From Trifolium pratense (lineage: Eukaryota > Streptophyta > Magnoliopsida > Fabales > Fabaceae): a stretch of DNA of 64,000 nucleotides. The DNA is taken from positions 4,906,010 through 4,970,009 of the forward strand of contig NC_060061.1 of NCBI RefSeq assembly GCF_020283565.1. The letters are read 5' to 3'. This document shows, piece by piece, positions 23,801-35,689 of the stretch (position 1 is its first letter; each line of letters begins with the position of its first letter). The notes beneath the pieces are model-generated. The model was not told the origin of the DNA. It did not search any database and saw only the letters and a program-made list of their open reading frames with translations. The position numbers were made by a program, and so were the translations under genes.

Positions 23801-26371
23801 TGATCAGTGTTTATATACATAGTGATAGAGATAAATACATTTTAAAAACATCGCTCTTTTGTAGACTTTGGAAGATGGAGACATGGCATTGCTTGATATG
23901 GGAGCTGAATACCACTTCTATGCGTCTGACATAACATGCTCTTACCCTGTGAGTCTTTCCGTTATTCAAAAAATTATTTTGGTCTTTATACATAATTAAT
24001 TGATGTGTTTGCAGGGGTATATTTGTAGCATACAACTTATCCTTTTATCTACTAATAACTGGAATATCTTTTTAAGCTTGACTTCAATGTTATTTTTTTT
24101 GTTGGTGCAGATAAATGGGAAGTTTACTAGTGACCAATCTCTTATATATAATGTAAGTGGTTTCTATTGAAACCTCTTCTGTCGAAGGAAAACAATTTAT
24201 AAGCTCTTTACTTAATATGCAAACTGCACCAGTATAAACAACTGCAGTGCAAATTCTCACAAGCACAGATAATAATTTCCTACAAAAGCTCAACCAATTT
24301 TAGGATTCATTTGCTTGTTAGGATAGCTCAGTTAATGAACCTTTCATATAGCTCAATTTACTAGTTTTTATAGCATTTCTTTCATAATTTCTTTATTTTC
24401 CTCTTTCTATGTTCTACAGGCTGTCCTTGATGCTCATGATGCTGTTATCGCTTCAATGAAACCTGGAGTAAGCTGGGTTGATATGCACATGTATGATTAT
24501 GTACCATAACTGCTTTTAGGTTGCTAAAATGTTATCTTCCATGTTTGTTTTCAAATTATATCAGTTGGGAAAAAAATATAATTTCTAACTATATCAGTAC
24601 TTCACTCCAGTGAAGTTTCCTGAATCCTGACTATATTGGTAGATGGACAGGAAAATAACAGAATTGTAGCCTTAGTAATTTGCACATGTCCAGTCACAAG
24701 TCTTTTTTTAGCTGTCACAGCCTGATTGAGAATTTACTGTCTTTAATGGGGGAACCTAAGAGTAAATATAGCCATCAACAGAGATCATTAGATATGTTTA
24801 AAGTTGATAACATCGGCATTTAATATTGTAGTTGAGTTGATTTTTCATGGAAATGAGTGCCTTTGTAGTTTTTATATTGTATTCTGATGTTGAATATCAA
24901 TTATAGTGATGACAATGATAAGTTATACAATGATGATATGAGGTCTGAATGAGTCAACCAAATATACCTGGGATGGGCCAACTAATTTTTTGTACTTCAA
25001 AAAAATTCTGTTGAAACTTCTACTTTACTCTTGTGTCTAGATATTTTGTCTAGTTTCTGCTCATTTCCTCTCTATTATTGCAGACTATCGCACAAAGTGA
25101 TTCTGGAGTCGCTAAAGAAAGGACACATTATTGTGGGGTAGCTTAAGTTGTATATTTTGTTTTATCATTTCCAGAGGCAAACTTGCAGCTTGATAAAAAT
25201 TGTATGATCTTTTTGGTAAAATGCATGTTTGTTGATTTTTGGTGTAGCAATGTTGATGACACGATGGTTGCACTATTGGGTTCCGTTTTCATGCCGCACG
25301 GTCTGGGTCATTTACTTGGTTTAGATACACATGACCCTGGAGGCTACCCAAAGGTATTTTTGAATTTTTGTTGCAAACATTCTAAACTACTCCCTCTCTT
25401 GTAGGATATGTGTGTTTAAGATTAAAATGTGATTTTACATCATATAAAAATACTGATAACTTGATAGATATTTTTATGTAAAACATAGGCTAGTTAGTGT
25501 TTATTTACAATCATAAAAAAGTCCTGTTATATATTTGGTCCAAAGATAGGTTATATAGTTCTACCTCTAACTGTGGAACTACTATCATTACCGGTCCTTG
25601 TACGGTTTTTCTCCATAAATCATCAAACCTCCTAATTGTCAAATACTTTTTCATATGATGTATTGTAAATGTTGGCTTGGTTTGCAGGGCCTGGAAAGAA
25701 GAAAGGAACCTGGATTAAAAGCCTTGCGTACAGCCCGTGGGCTCCTGGAAGGAATGGTTAGTTACAGAAATATATAAGTCAATATTATAATTTCTTAACC
25801 CTCGTTGCCTTAGTTGAGTTTGGTTTTCTTTGCATCGATCTCTACTAGTTAATACTCTCTTTTGTGATATGGAAGCAGAAGTATGAACTTGATGACAGGG
25901 TAACTTACTTTTATGCTTCAATCTAGGTTATTACCGTGGAGCCTGGATGCTACTTCATTGAAGCTTTGTTACTTCCAGCCATGAATAATCCAGAAACTTC
26001 CAAGTTCTTTAACAAGGAAGTGATTACCAGATTTATTGGTTTTGGTGGTGTGCGAATTGAGAGTGATGTGGTATTCCACTTGCTAACCTTATTAACCTAT
26101 CATTTCTATCTTTTGCCCTAGGATACATATTTTCACCACAAACTCACGCACACATAAATTTATGGTACAAAAGTGCATTGCTATTCTGTATGAGCTTATC
26201 TGTTTATTTTTTTCTTTATGATGTACTCAGCTTGTTACTGCCGCTGGTTGCTACAATATGACCAAGTGTCCGAGGGAAATACACGAGATTGAGGCAGTGA
26301 TGACAGGGGAACCATGGCCGGTCAAGAAGACATCTACTAAAATTGAAAATGGATTGGAAAGCAAAGCCTGA
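20865..26371 (+). CDS. Xaa-Pro dipeptidase (prolidase), M24 metallopeptidase
   Basis: Cytosolic enzyme that frees C-terminal proline or hydroxyproline from dipeptides in late protein turnover. There are fifteen exons: 20865-21046, 21126-21186, 21324-21419, 21508-21657, 22091-22222, 22814-22941, 23352-23394, 23865-23948, 24111-24152, 24420-24490, 25084-25137, 25248-25353, 25688-25756, 25927-26070, 26231-26371. They join in frame to 500 residues, close to the 493 of the human enzyme. The aminopeptidase P-like N-terminal domain (1 to about 185) precedes the pita-bread catalytic domain. All five metal ligands are in place: Asp275 and Asp286 (LDMGAEY, ASDIT), His369 (HGLGH), Glu411 (VEPGCYF) and Glu451 (RIESDV). 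The [13 protein letters not shown] block is intact. No signal peptide is seen. It converges with the NDL gene downstream. Confidence 0.95.
21756..21955. repeat. Two-copy tandem repeat in prolidase intron 4
   Basis: The unit beginning 'tgtcaaatagcagata' occurs at 21756 and 21854 (98-bp spacing) and is nearly identical over about 45 bases, including 'taacggtactata' and 'gcaatagc'. It may come from an older transposon of the common 'agcggtactata' type, but no ends can be drawn. Confidence 0.65.
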
Positions 26372-26379
26372 CTGGTGAC

Positions 26380-27246
26380 TGCATGCATCGCAGACGTGAA
26401 CAGCTGTCATTTTCATATTTCTTTTCCTTCTAAACTATGAGAAATAATTCCCCTTGTGCCCTACACCTACACTTTTTCAACATTTCCTTTGTAGCATCCG
26501 GGAAAAAAATGCTTAATGTAATCATTGTACCTTGTGATGTGATTACATGCAAAAATTCAAGAACAAACGACTTATTGCAAACCCAATTGTTATAATCTTG
26601 TCTGCAAAGCGTAGATCAAATTGTTGAGTTGCAACACCTCAAAAAGTTTAAGAAGGAAGTTCAAACTTCAAACCTACTAACAATTAACGTTATAAAATAA
26701 ATTGTAATTATCTTTGTTTCTCAAGGTTCAAATGCCCCTCAAATTACAAGTGCAGAAATAATTAGATTTAGTGTACGTTTGTTTTCTCAGTTAGAAAAAT
26801 GCCACCACATTTTATCTTAAAGTTACAACATGTAATAGTTTCCTTAAAAACCCGGGCCAAATGCGCTCATAAAGTGATGATGCAAATAAAAAGATGTTTT
26901 GGCCATTGTGCATTGCATTGTCCCTAACTCCAATGAATTGATCTAGTGGAGCATGACAGATTCTTTCTTCTATAAGTGCTCAGAGACCAATTGTTTTTCA
27001 TGTCCTTGGACTTTTCCCTTGATTGGAATAGGAATCATGCAAAAGTAAGGAGTATTTGATTGCTTTCTGTCAATCTTGTCTGGAGTAAAGCACAGGGACT
27101 TGCAGTGTGCTATGAAGCACTGCCCACATACCAACACTGGTACGATGACATAGTAATCATTTCAAAAAATAAAAGTGATCCAATGTAACCACTGTTTAAA
27201 TTTTTGTCAAAAACACCTTTCTTTTGACCGCGGTTAACCTCATTAG
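26380..27246. other. Prolidase 3'UTR and convergent intergenic spacer
   Basis: The 3'UTR probably ends near 26580 ('gtaatcattgtacc' followed by A-rich sequence). Then comes unremarkable sequence up to a SINE. The two genes on either side converge. Confidence 0.45.
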
Positions 27247-27260
27247 AGAGTAAAATTAGT

Positions 27261-27402
27261 TGTCACTGTGAGTTTAGCTCAGTTGGTAGAAACATTGCAT
27301 TATATATATGTAGTAGTCGGGGTTCGAACACCAGACAGACACCCCACATATCCATATTATATGTAAAATTTCTAGCCACCAGACTACTTAACAAAAAAAA
27401 AA
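27261..27402 (+). mobile_element. tRNA-derived SINE, family 1, copy 4
   Basis: A box 'tagctcagttggtaga', B box 'ggttcgaacacc', tail 'cagactacttaac' plus A11. The flanking duplication is 14 bp with one mismatch: agagtaaaattagt at 27247-27260 and agagcaaaattagt at 27403-27416. It sits between the convergent prolidase and NDL genes. Confidence 0.87.
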
Positions 27403-27419
27403 AGAGCAAAATTAGTCTT

Positions 27420-27973
27420 CATTGTTGGTTTTGCAGTTTTTATGCAGAAACTTAATTTAATTAGGGATATAACCCAAAATATTAAATTTGTTGAGTATGA
27501 TCACCACCATATCCAATCAAATATGAATTTGCTCCCATCAGCAGTAACTAAAGTATGATCATTTTATATGTGCATCTTAAAGAAAATCTTAAAGAAATTC
27601 CCCTAAGTTATGGCCAAACATGTGCATCTTAAAGAAAATCTTATTAAGGGGTCAATGATATGCTGGTCGCCATAAATATTATAAATAAAGCTAGAGTCCA
27701 ATTGGATTTACAGATACATACAGCTCAATGATTCCTTTATTCAAGACACACTACAAATGAATCAAGGCAACTCAACTCAACATCTCCCTAAAATATTATT
27801 ATTAATATATATTTCATGTATTCTCTCCATTCCCCTTTATCTACACCACCTTCCAAACTCTACCATACCTCTTTTCTTTCTCTATCCCTCCTCTCAAAAC
27901 AATTAAAAAATTTGAAGAAAAAAAACTGGTTCCAATTACAAAAATTAAAACTATTTTTTCTTCTGATACAATA
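27420..27973. other. NDL 3' flank and 3'UTR
   Basis: Non-coding. 'atgtgcatcttaaagaaaatctta' occurs at about 27569 and 27619, a 50-bp local duplication. The NDL 3'UTR (minus strand) lies in the right part. Confidence 0.45.
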
Positions 27974-30900
27974 TCAAACTTGCAGTGAAACACGCGTCTT
28001 TATTGGCTTTAACTTCAATCCCATGCTTTCCGGAGAAAGAAGCTCCGGAGAGATGCAAGATGGACTAAGAGGGCTCCTTGGGCTCTCGCTGAAGTGGCAC
28101 GGCCTATACAACCCATACCCCATAAAAAAGTACTCCATAGGTATCAGCATTGCGTGGGGTTGTTCTTCTGTCACCATCGATCCGCAAGCCTGGACCTGCA
28201 AACATCATAATCGATTTTTTGTATGTTTATCAATGTCCAATCCACTAACTATATAATGATACACACAATTTTCAGACACGCTACACACAAACACGAATCT
28301 AAGGCATGGACTATCCTGCCAACTTGCAGGACAGTGCATGCTTAATTCAAATTCATCTAAACATACCTCAACCAAGGCACTAAATCTCCTGTCAAGTTTT
28401 GAAGTCATGTGAAGAGCCTCAGAATGGAAAGGAGAACTCTCCCCGACAAAAATAAGTGTACGGCAATTTAATCTTTTCAATCCTTCTGTAATATCAGGCC
28501 TCCTACAAGTTAGCAAAACAAAGTTGTAGTGCATAAGTTTGTGAATTCACATCTTAATGTAAGACCGTGCGGACGCTTACAAAATAAATAAAAAATTGTC
28601 GAAGTAAATATGTAGAAGATTTACTCATTAATTGCTTGAAGAAACCGCAAGACATTTGTTTTCTTTCTCTCATCCAGCAGCTGAAAAAAGAAAATGACAA
28701 AGAACCAACAAAAAACAAGGTGAGTACACCAAACGAGGAAAGCGTGAAAAAGGAATAAAAGTCAGGTTCAAGCGATAGAGCGGTACAGGGCAAAGAAACT
28801 AAATTAGCGTAGCACTAACTTTTCTGCATGCTTGAACTATCTCTGATTCTGGAACTTCAACATTACCGCGAACTTCCTAATAAAGTGGAGCAACGAAATT
28901 CAGCTAATATGAAATAAAAGAGGGGATACAAAAGGGTTAATATCCTCATGTTACAATACCTTGCTAAAGTACCGCTGAAGCAAGCACTCCTTTAGCAATC
29001 CACACATGCCGTAGAAACTTAACAAATTTGACATGACCTGCAAATTATTAGTGGTTACAGGTTATGTCATCATATCAAAGAATTCATAAAAGGACAATCA
29101 ACAATGATTTAAAACGAACCTTGTTATAAAACCATTCAGTCCAAGATGGTGCTTTGCATACGGGAGATACAAGTATTAAACCAACAACACGCTCCCTATA
29201 TTTCATCTGTAAAAACATACCAGAAAATAACACATCAACAAAAAGTTCACTACTGCAGTTTTAACCTATATTATATATCTTTCCATCAAAGTTAAAAGGG
29301 TACATACTGCAAAAAGAGTAAGGATATAAGCACCAGCCGTTACTCCCATACACATCACAGCACCAAGCCTGGATAGGAAATCATGACATAAATAAATATA
29401 GCAATTTAAAAAAAATTGCTCTCAAAATAATGTCAATGGTCTCCGAATCCCAGCTTTAGAATATCGAATCTGCTCTCAAAATTATAAGCGCTGTAATTAT
29501 ATTTCAATTACCCAAAATAGTTGAGGACCTCCACTATTTGATCTGCCAAGTCTTCAGCAGAAGGGATAGGATAATCATTACAAATCGCAGCGGCTCCTAA
29601 CTGCAAGAACTCTTGTTGAAGTTCCAGAGGAGACAAACTAGGTAAATAATAATATTCAGTTCTAAATTCAATAAAGAATAGATTCAAATCAGTTGAGTTA
29701 CAAACCTCGTGTCCAGGAGGACTAATATGATATATGCAGAAGTTATGAAGCAGCAAAGAAGCAGCCTCTGGACAGAAAAACAATCCTTGGAAACATGACA
29801 TATCTGCCCCCAATCCATGCAAGTAAAACATCAGCTCGTATACGAATATATATAATGTATAATGCACTTACACATCAGAGTCTAAATGTTGACATTTTCC
29901 ACAAGAAAAAGTAGATGAAAAATAATATTATGAATATAATGCACTTACAATTTAGCGCTAAATCTGGATAAGTGATCAGCGCTGGTTTGTCGTGATCCCC
30001 GTAGACTATGACAGATACAGAACCACATCCAGTTTGAATATGATGCTCCTGAAATGGTAAAACCATACTTCAATATAGCATAAACACAGAAAAACTATAC
30101 AGAATATAAGCACGAAAATTGAAGTCGGGACTTTCAGAAATTATTAAAAACCTTCTTCAAAAGCAAAGAATATTCTTCATTATGTGTGTACTCCATTTGG
30201 ATAATGTTACAATTCCTAAGTGGAACTTTTTCAAGCTAGTTTTTTCTAAATGTGACCTTACCCTTTAATTGGATAACCCAAACTAACAAGCAAAAGCACA
30301 TTAATATATCACTATCAAACAATATAATGAAACAAAGTTATTCCAGATTCCATCATTCCAATAATTGCAAGCTCCAGAAAGAAAATTAAGTTGAAGACAG
30401 CTAAAAAGAGAAGACAGTATCTTAGGCTTTTTAAAGGAAAAGAATGACTTTGAATTCATTCAATGAAACCAACAAAAGCATTTACATCACCCCTAAATAA
30501 ACTTTAAAGTTAAAGGGCAACAAATAAAACTTCCTACATCACCCAAAATTGCATCAAATATACCTCAAAGAAGAAAACAAAAAGACTACTACATCCAAAT
30601 TTTACAATTCCTAAGAGAAAAAAAGAACCACCAAATGAAAAATTCACAAATGGAGAAATTTGGAAGTGCGAAAGAATATTTGACAAAAAAAGGATCAAGC
30701 AGATCCACTAAATTTTGAGAAAATAAGACAAATTACATTCAATGAAACAAAACAAAAAGGATTAAAGAAAGAAAAAGGGTTAACCTCATTAATTTCTCAA
30801 GAGTCAACACAACCAAGTAAAAAAACGTTTCTTGTTCTCTTCTATTTTCTAACTAAAAAATCCCATTGACTTTTGATTTCTTTTCACCACATTTTCCCTT

Positions 30901-31168
30901 TCATTCATCAATCAATAACATAATCCAAAAACCATAAAATGCAGCACAATATTGAAACAAGAAAATCACAACCCTTTAATCATCTTCAAAAACCCAATTG
31001 AAACAACAAGAAAAAAACATAAACCCCATTCTCAAAAATGAAAAAAAAACTCAACCTTTAAACCCAAACCCATAAAAAAAATGATGAAAAAATAGTTAAA
31101 GATTGTACCTTTCCACCAAGATAGATCTTTTCCATATCAACTGAAACGGAATCATTTGATTCTGCCAT
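27974..31168 (-). CDS. NDL protein (N-MYC downregulated-like, NDRG family)
   Basis: Plant NDRG-family protein with an alpha/beta-hydrolase fold that is taken to be non-catalytic. In Arabidopsis, NDL1 binds the G-protein beta-gamma dimer and affects auxin transport. Eleven exons on the minus strand: 31168-31109, 30048-29949, 29803-29706, 29600-29512, 29368-29308, 29206-29120, 29037-28960, 28876-28820, 28680-28625, 28502-28367, 28195-27974. They join in frame to 347 residues, the family length. Typical blocks are [86 protein letters not shown] and the C-terminal [30 protein letters not shown]. The nucleophile position reads GVTAGAY, without Ser, as in plant NDLs. The frame stays open upstream to a Met at 31240; MAES at 31168 matches the family start. 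Confidence 0.95.
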
Positions 31169-31199
31169 GGTTATTAAGCTCTTGATGATGGAAGAAACC

Positions 31200-31320
31200 C
31201 CTTTCTGAACTTCAAAGAAAGAAGGCTCCACCCACCACAATTCTCTCTCTCTCTTCTCTCTCGTGTGCGTGCGTGTGTTTTTGTTTTTGTTATTGTTGTT
31301 GTTGTTTATGTGTCAGGTTC
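31200..31320 (-). promoter_or_regulatory. NDL 5'UTR/promoter with CT/GA microsatellite
   Basis: On the plus strand it reads 'attctctctctctcttctctctcg', then (gtgc/gtgt)n and a T/GTT-rich run. On the gene's strand this is a GA-rich leader upstream of the ATG at 31168, as is common in plant 5'UTRs. No separate TATA box is clear. Confidence 0.45.
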
Positions 31321-31519
31321 TTGGAGAAATTAATATAAACCTCTCTTTCTCGTATGTATGGTTTTAATGGCTTATATACGAAGCCAATGTCAAAAATCGA
31401 TTCTTTCTCTTTCTATTGTAATAATTTTTGAAACTTTGATTTTTATTTTTTAACCTATGGTTAACAACCACCGACGATTCCCTATCCGTACCAACTGAAT
31501 TTTACATGCAACCTACATC

Positions 31520-32746
31520 CAGTGTTTTAAAAACCGGACCGGACCGGCCGGTCGAACCGGTCGGACCATGAACCGGAGGGGTCACCGAGTTGGTTCGTTA
31601 ACTGGACCGGACATGTAATCAAACCGGTGTGAACCGGACAAAACCGGAAAAACCGGTGACTCGGCGGTTTTCAAACCCGGCCGGTTTAAATGCATATTTA
31701 AAAAAAAAAAGAAAAAAAGTATAACCCAAACATTTTTACGGTCAAAACATGGAGAAGAAATTAAATAGAAAATGAACAAAGGAAGTGAAGATTTAGAAGA
31801 ATTTTTCAGTTTTCTAAAAAAAGAACAATATATGAAACTGAACAGATTTATTAGAAATTAAATAGAAACAAAGGAAGTGAAGATTAGAAGTGTAACATAG
31901 ATTTAATCTTGCAACTTTATAGTCAAAATTCTCTTTGTTTCATGATGATCTTAGTACTTCTCATAAGTATTAATGATGTATGTCATGAAAATAGAAGAAG
32001 TAGAAACAAAGAAGGGAGAAGTGAAATCTGATGGAGGAAGAAGAAGTGGCTGGCGGCTAGAAGAAAAAAAGAAGATTAGGGTTGTCTTATTTTAAAAGAT
32101 AGGCATTGGGTTTTTTTAGGCCCATATATTATTTTTGAAACAAAGCCCATATATAATAATATGTTAAGAGATGAATACTTTTATTCAAAAATTAAAGGAA
32201 AACATATTAAGGGATGGGTACTTTATTTTTTATTTTTTTATCACTATATACTTTTATATAGTATAATTACAATATATATATATTACAAAATAAAAAGTGG
32301 GGGGAATATAATAGGAAAAAAAAATTAAAACTTGTTTACCTTTCTTACACCATCTATATTTTTATTAAATTATATTAGAAAATATAAATAGACTTTATTA
32401 AAAATTTATTTGAATATCAACCAAAAAAAAAAATTGAATTTGTATTTCGTACTATTTTATTATATGTGTGATGATTATATTTAGAATTTGAATTTAAAGA
32501 ATAAACTTATGAAATTATGATATTTTAAAATTTTCATATTTTTTAGGTGTTATGATTTTTTAGAGACTGAGTTATCCGGTTTAATACCTATATAGTTTGG
32601 TTATAGAGACCGGTTTATTCAACCGAGTTATCCGGTTTTATTCGGTTTAGTCATGCGGTTCGACCAGTGACCTAGTGGTTCGACCAATGAACCAGTGACC
32701 CAGCACCCTCACCGGTTCAATGACCGGTCCGGTTTTTAAAACACTG
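31520..32746. mobile_element. Non-autonomous hAT element (1,227 bp)
   Basis: Ends 'cagtgttttaaaaaccggac' and 'gtccggtttttaaaacactg' are perfect inverted repeats of 20 bp and extend with mismatches into 'accggtcc' blocks. It is flanked by a perfect 8-bp duplication, cctacatc, at 31512-31519 and 32747-32754, as hAT transposases make. Inside are subterminal 'accggt' repeats and AT-rich filler. No transposase frame is left. The duplication is intact, so the insertion is fairly recent. Confidence 0.92.
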
Positions 32747-32759
32747 CCTACATCTTTTA

Positions 32760-33188
32760 TTTATGTTTTTTTCACCGTAGCTAGTTGTAAACGATGTCGT
32801 TTTTCTGCTAAATAAATGATGTTTTGGAATTCGATAGGACGGGACGGGTTGGTTTAACCGGTTGAATTGAGAATCGGGTCAATTTGTTGATTGATTCGCT
32901 CGCAAATTTGCAACCAATTATCGATTTTGGAAACTATATTGAACTAGGTTTAATTGGATTTAGATTGAATCGCAGTTCAATCGATTATTCGTGAATCAAT
33001 CAATATATAGATATATTTTAGATTTATATTTAATTTAATATAGAGAGTGTTTCTAATTGTATTCAAATATTTTTACTTGAGACATTATCATCAGTAGTGT
33101 TGTGAATTAAAATAGTTGAATTGAGATTGGTTAATAGTATTGTAAGTTGATTATTTCACACATATTAACGAGAGAAGTTATTATAAAA
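32760..33188. other. Intergenic; 'aaccggttgaat' block
   Basis: Non-coding. The part at 32830-33000 ('ttaaccggttgaattgag', 'aatcgattattcgtgaat') resembles a second decayed repeat of 'accggt' type, without definable ends. Confidence 0.35.
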
Positions 33189-33720
33189 TAATGGTCCGTT
33201 TGGTGCGCGGGATGACATAGTGACAGGATATGATATAGAACAGGATAAGGATAGGATATGATAACAGCAGGATAACAGTTATACTCAGTTATCATATCCT
33301 GTGTTTGGTGCACACAGGATAACAAACATGATAACTATTATATTTTGTTTTTAATACATACTTGCTCATAATAATATGATAAGATATATAACATATTTAA
33401 ATGAAAAAATTACTCTCGTAAAACAATTGTTATTTTTTTAAAATTATTTTGTAATACTTTGAATTTTATAAATAAAAAATATAAATAAGTAATCAAATAA
33501 CTTTATATAATTTAAAAAAAAAATCATGAAAAAATAATCAAGTTTAATTTTTCATATGAATCATGATCAAATAAATAACTCAATAATATAGTACATGTTA
33601 GATAAGCCAAATAAATATATGATATATCTCATACGTAAATAATAAAACTACTATTGCAAAAGAATTATATTTAACTTTTTATAAAATTTAAATTAATATC
33701 CCTATTTGTCAATTTTTTAA

Positions 33721-33894
33721 GAATTTAATTGATATGCACCGACAGTGTAAAATAATTTTACACTGTCAATCAACACTAACTATGTTTTCTGCTACATCAC
33801 CCTACTTTCTTGACATGACATGACAAAATGATGTTTATTTATTGGACGATGGTGTAAAACTATTTTACACTGTCAGTGCATATCAATTAAACTC
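33721..33894. mobile_element. Mutator-type MITE, 'ttaattgatatgcacc' family, copy 1
   Basis: Ends 'gaatttaattgatatgcacc' and the inverse 'gagtttaattgatatgcact' extend into 'gacagtgtaaaata'. The flanking duplication is a perfect 9 bp, attttttaa, at 33712-33720 and 33895-33903. It is non-coding and nested in the PIF-like element. Confidence 0.88.
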
Positions 33895-33925
33895 ATTTTT
33901 TAATAATCATTTTACTTTAAAATAT

Positions 33926-34104
33926 GAGTTTAATTGTTGTGCACCGTCGGTGTAAAAGTTTTTTACACATAAATCCAATGACGCGTTGCCACATCACTTA
34001 ATGAATGTGACACGTGTTTTTAATTACCATACATGATGTGTCGTTATATTATTGGACGAATGTGCAAAATAACTTTACACTGACGGTGCATATAAATTAA
34101 ATTC
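33926..34104. mobile_element. Mutator-type MITE, 'ttaattgatatgcacc' family, copy 2
   Basis: Ends 'gagtttaattgttgtgcacc' and inverse 'gaatttaatttatatgcacc'. The perfect 9-bp duplication is ttaaaatat at 33917-33925 and 34105-34113. It lies only 31 bases from copy 1 and is clearly diverged from it, so the two are separate insertions. Confidence 0.88.
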
Positions 34105-34583
34105 TTAAAATATTGTAATTTTAGTAAAATTTTGATTTTTTAGAATATATAAATTACAAAATTACCCCTGTGAGAAAATCACATATATATTTAAAAATTA
34201 ATTATTTTATTATTTATATTTTATTAATTTTATTTTATGTAATTTAAAATATATTTTATAAAATAAATCAGTAATTTTTTTTTCTTATCCTATCCTGCTG
34301 GTAACCCAGCTCAAATTCAGGATAAGAATTATAACTAGAGAGACAGGATAGGATAAGCTTCAGAATTAACTTATCATATCCTGCTGTATCACCAAACACT
34401 GGATTGCGGCAGGATATTATACAGTTATCCAATCCTGTCTCTTATCCTGTGCACCAAACGGGTCCTAAAGGAAAATGAATAACAATTTTACCAAATTAAT
34501 CACATTAATTTTTGGTTGATTCTCATTGTCATAAGTGCAAAGTTGAAAAAAATGATACAATGCACATAATATTAGTTAGAGAA

Positions 34584-34761
34584 TCAATCATTAGTTGGTT
34601 CAGTATGATTGACTTTGGCACTGAACTTGGTAGTAAGAACTAGAGTTCGATTTCTCATAATTATAATAAGAGGGAACTTAAATCATTTGATGTCAGAACT
34701 GATTCTGAATTAGATTAGACGGTTAAGTGGGCCGAATATCGATGGTGAAAAAAAATAAATT
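34584..34761 (+). mobile_element. SINE, family 2, copy 2
   Basis: Shared blocks are 'gattgactttggcactgaactt', 'agttcgatttctc' (B-box-like), 'aaatcatttgatgtca', 'actgattctgaa' and an A-rich tail. The 15-bp duplication has one mismatch: atattagttagagaa at 34569-34583 and atattagctagagaa at 34762-34776. Confidence 0.8.
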
Positions 34762-34856
34762 ATATTAGCTAGAGAACATTGTTGGAAAACAATTAATGTG
34801 ACATTTAAAAGTGAAAATAACAATTATTTTGGAACAAAATTATCTTATAAATATAT

Positions 34857-35041
34857 TCCCTCCGTACCTTTTTAAGTGTCGCTTTTGACTATTGTACATG
34901 TGCACATGTCAATGCACAATTATGATCGCTAATATCTTTATATATTTGCTAACATTTGGTTTTACGTATTAATAAAAAATTATGGTAAAAGTAAATTATG
35001 TGAATGGTGTACGGTAGTCAAAAGTAACACTAAAAAGTAAA
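34857..35041. mobile_element. Stowaway-like MITE, family A, copy 3
   Basis: Begins 'ccctccgtacctttttaagtg' and ends with 'aacactaaaaagtaaaggag'. The interior has 'gtcaatgcacaattatgatc' and 'tgctaacatttggtttta', as in the other family-A copies. It abuts the next MITE without a gap. Confidence 0.7.
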
Positions 35042-35217
35042 GGAGAATGTTAACATGTGCATATATGACACATGTTAAAGTAGTAAAAATAGAAATTATG
35101 CCTTAAAATTTGTGCATTTTAACTTTTCAAGCATTAAATGTCTTGTATCATTAAATGTTAAATTTCTATATTAAGATACCTTATCATGTGCCATATATGC
35201 ACATGTTAATAAGACCC
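35042..35217 (+). mobile_element. MITE with gttaacatgtgc ends, copy 1
   Basis: Left end 'ggagaatgttaacatgtgc', right end 'gcacatgttaataagaccc', inside 'ttgtgcattttaactttt' and 'attaaatgtcttgtatcatt'. A second copy in inverted orientation lies at 35435. No coding capacity. Confidence 0.75.
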
Positions 35218-35434
35218 AAAAGTAAATGAAAGGAGTAATTATTATTGGACAACTGAAAGATTAATTAGAGAGTTATTGAAAATTGAAGGGCAAAAATAAT
35301 TATTTGTTATGTTTTCCTCCTTCACCGTACTGTAATCTTTTATTATATTTATAGACAACTTTAAACAAAAAATAGTTAATGTTGCATTCAAAATTGAAGG
35401 ACAAAGATAGTGAATAGTTATGTTTATATTTTAT

Positions 35435-35611
35435 GGGTCTTGTTAACATGTGCCCTTAGGGCACATGTTAAGATATACCAAAATAGAAATTCAACATTTA
35501 ATGATACAAGAAATTTAATGCTTCAAAAGTCAAAATGCACAAATTAGCATTTAATAATTTCTATTTTTGCTTCCTTAACATGTGCCTTAAGGGCACAAGT
35601 TAACATTCTCC
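35435..35611 (-). mobile_element. MITE with gttaacatgtgc ends, copy 2 (inverted)
   Basis: Reads 'gggtcttgttaacatgtgcc' to 'gcacaagttaacattctcc', the reverse complement order of copy 1, with the matching interior 'aatgatacaagaaatttaatgc' region. The pair makes a potential long hairpin of about 570 bases. Confidence 0.78.
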
Positions 35612-35689
35612 ATATTTTATTTATAGAAAACATTTAGTATATTCTTTATGTTTTCCTCCTTCACAGTACCGTAATCTTTTGCTATTTAA

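Larger units (their letters stand above)
33192..34465. mobile_element. PIF/Harbinger-like element carrying two nested MITEs
   Basis: The left end 'tggtccgtttggtgcgcggga' and the inverted right end 'ggacccgtttggtgcacagga' match at most positions. 'aggata' and 'cctgt' repeats fill both subterminal parts. The flanking TAA at 33189-33191 and 34466-34468 fits the 3-bp duplication of PIF/Harbinger. No transposase frame is seen. Two MULE-MITEs have inserted inside (33721-33894 and 33926-34104); without them the element is about 0.9 kb. Confidence 0.7.

Noticed and set aside
27816..28256. 146-codon plus-strand frame
   Set aside because: It is antisense to the last NDL exon and 3'UTR, whose minus-strand protein is clearly conserved.
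31169..31240. In-frame upstream Met that would extend NDL by 24 residues
   Set aside because: Family members start at the MAES-like position; the extension has no similarity and lies in GA-rich leader sequence.
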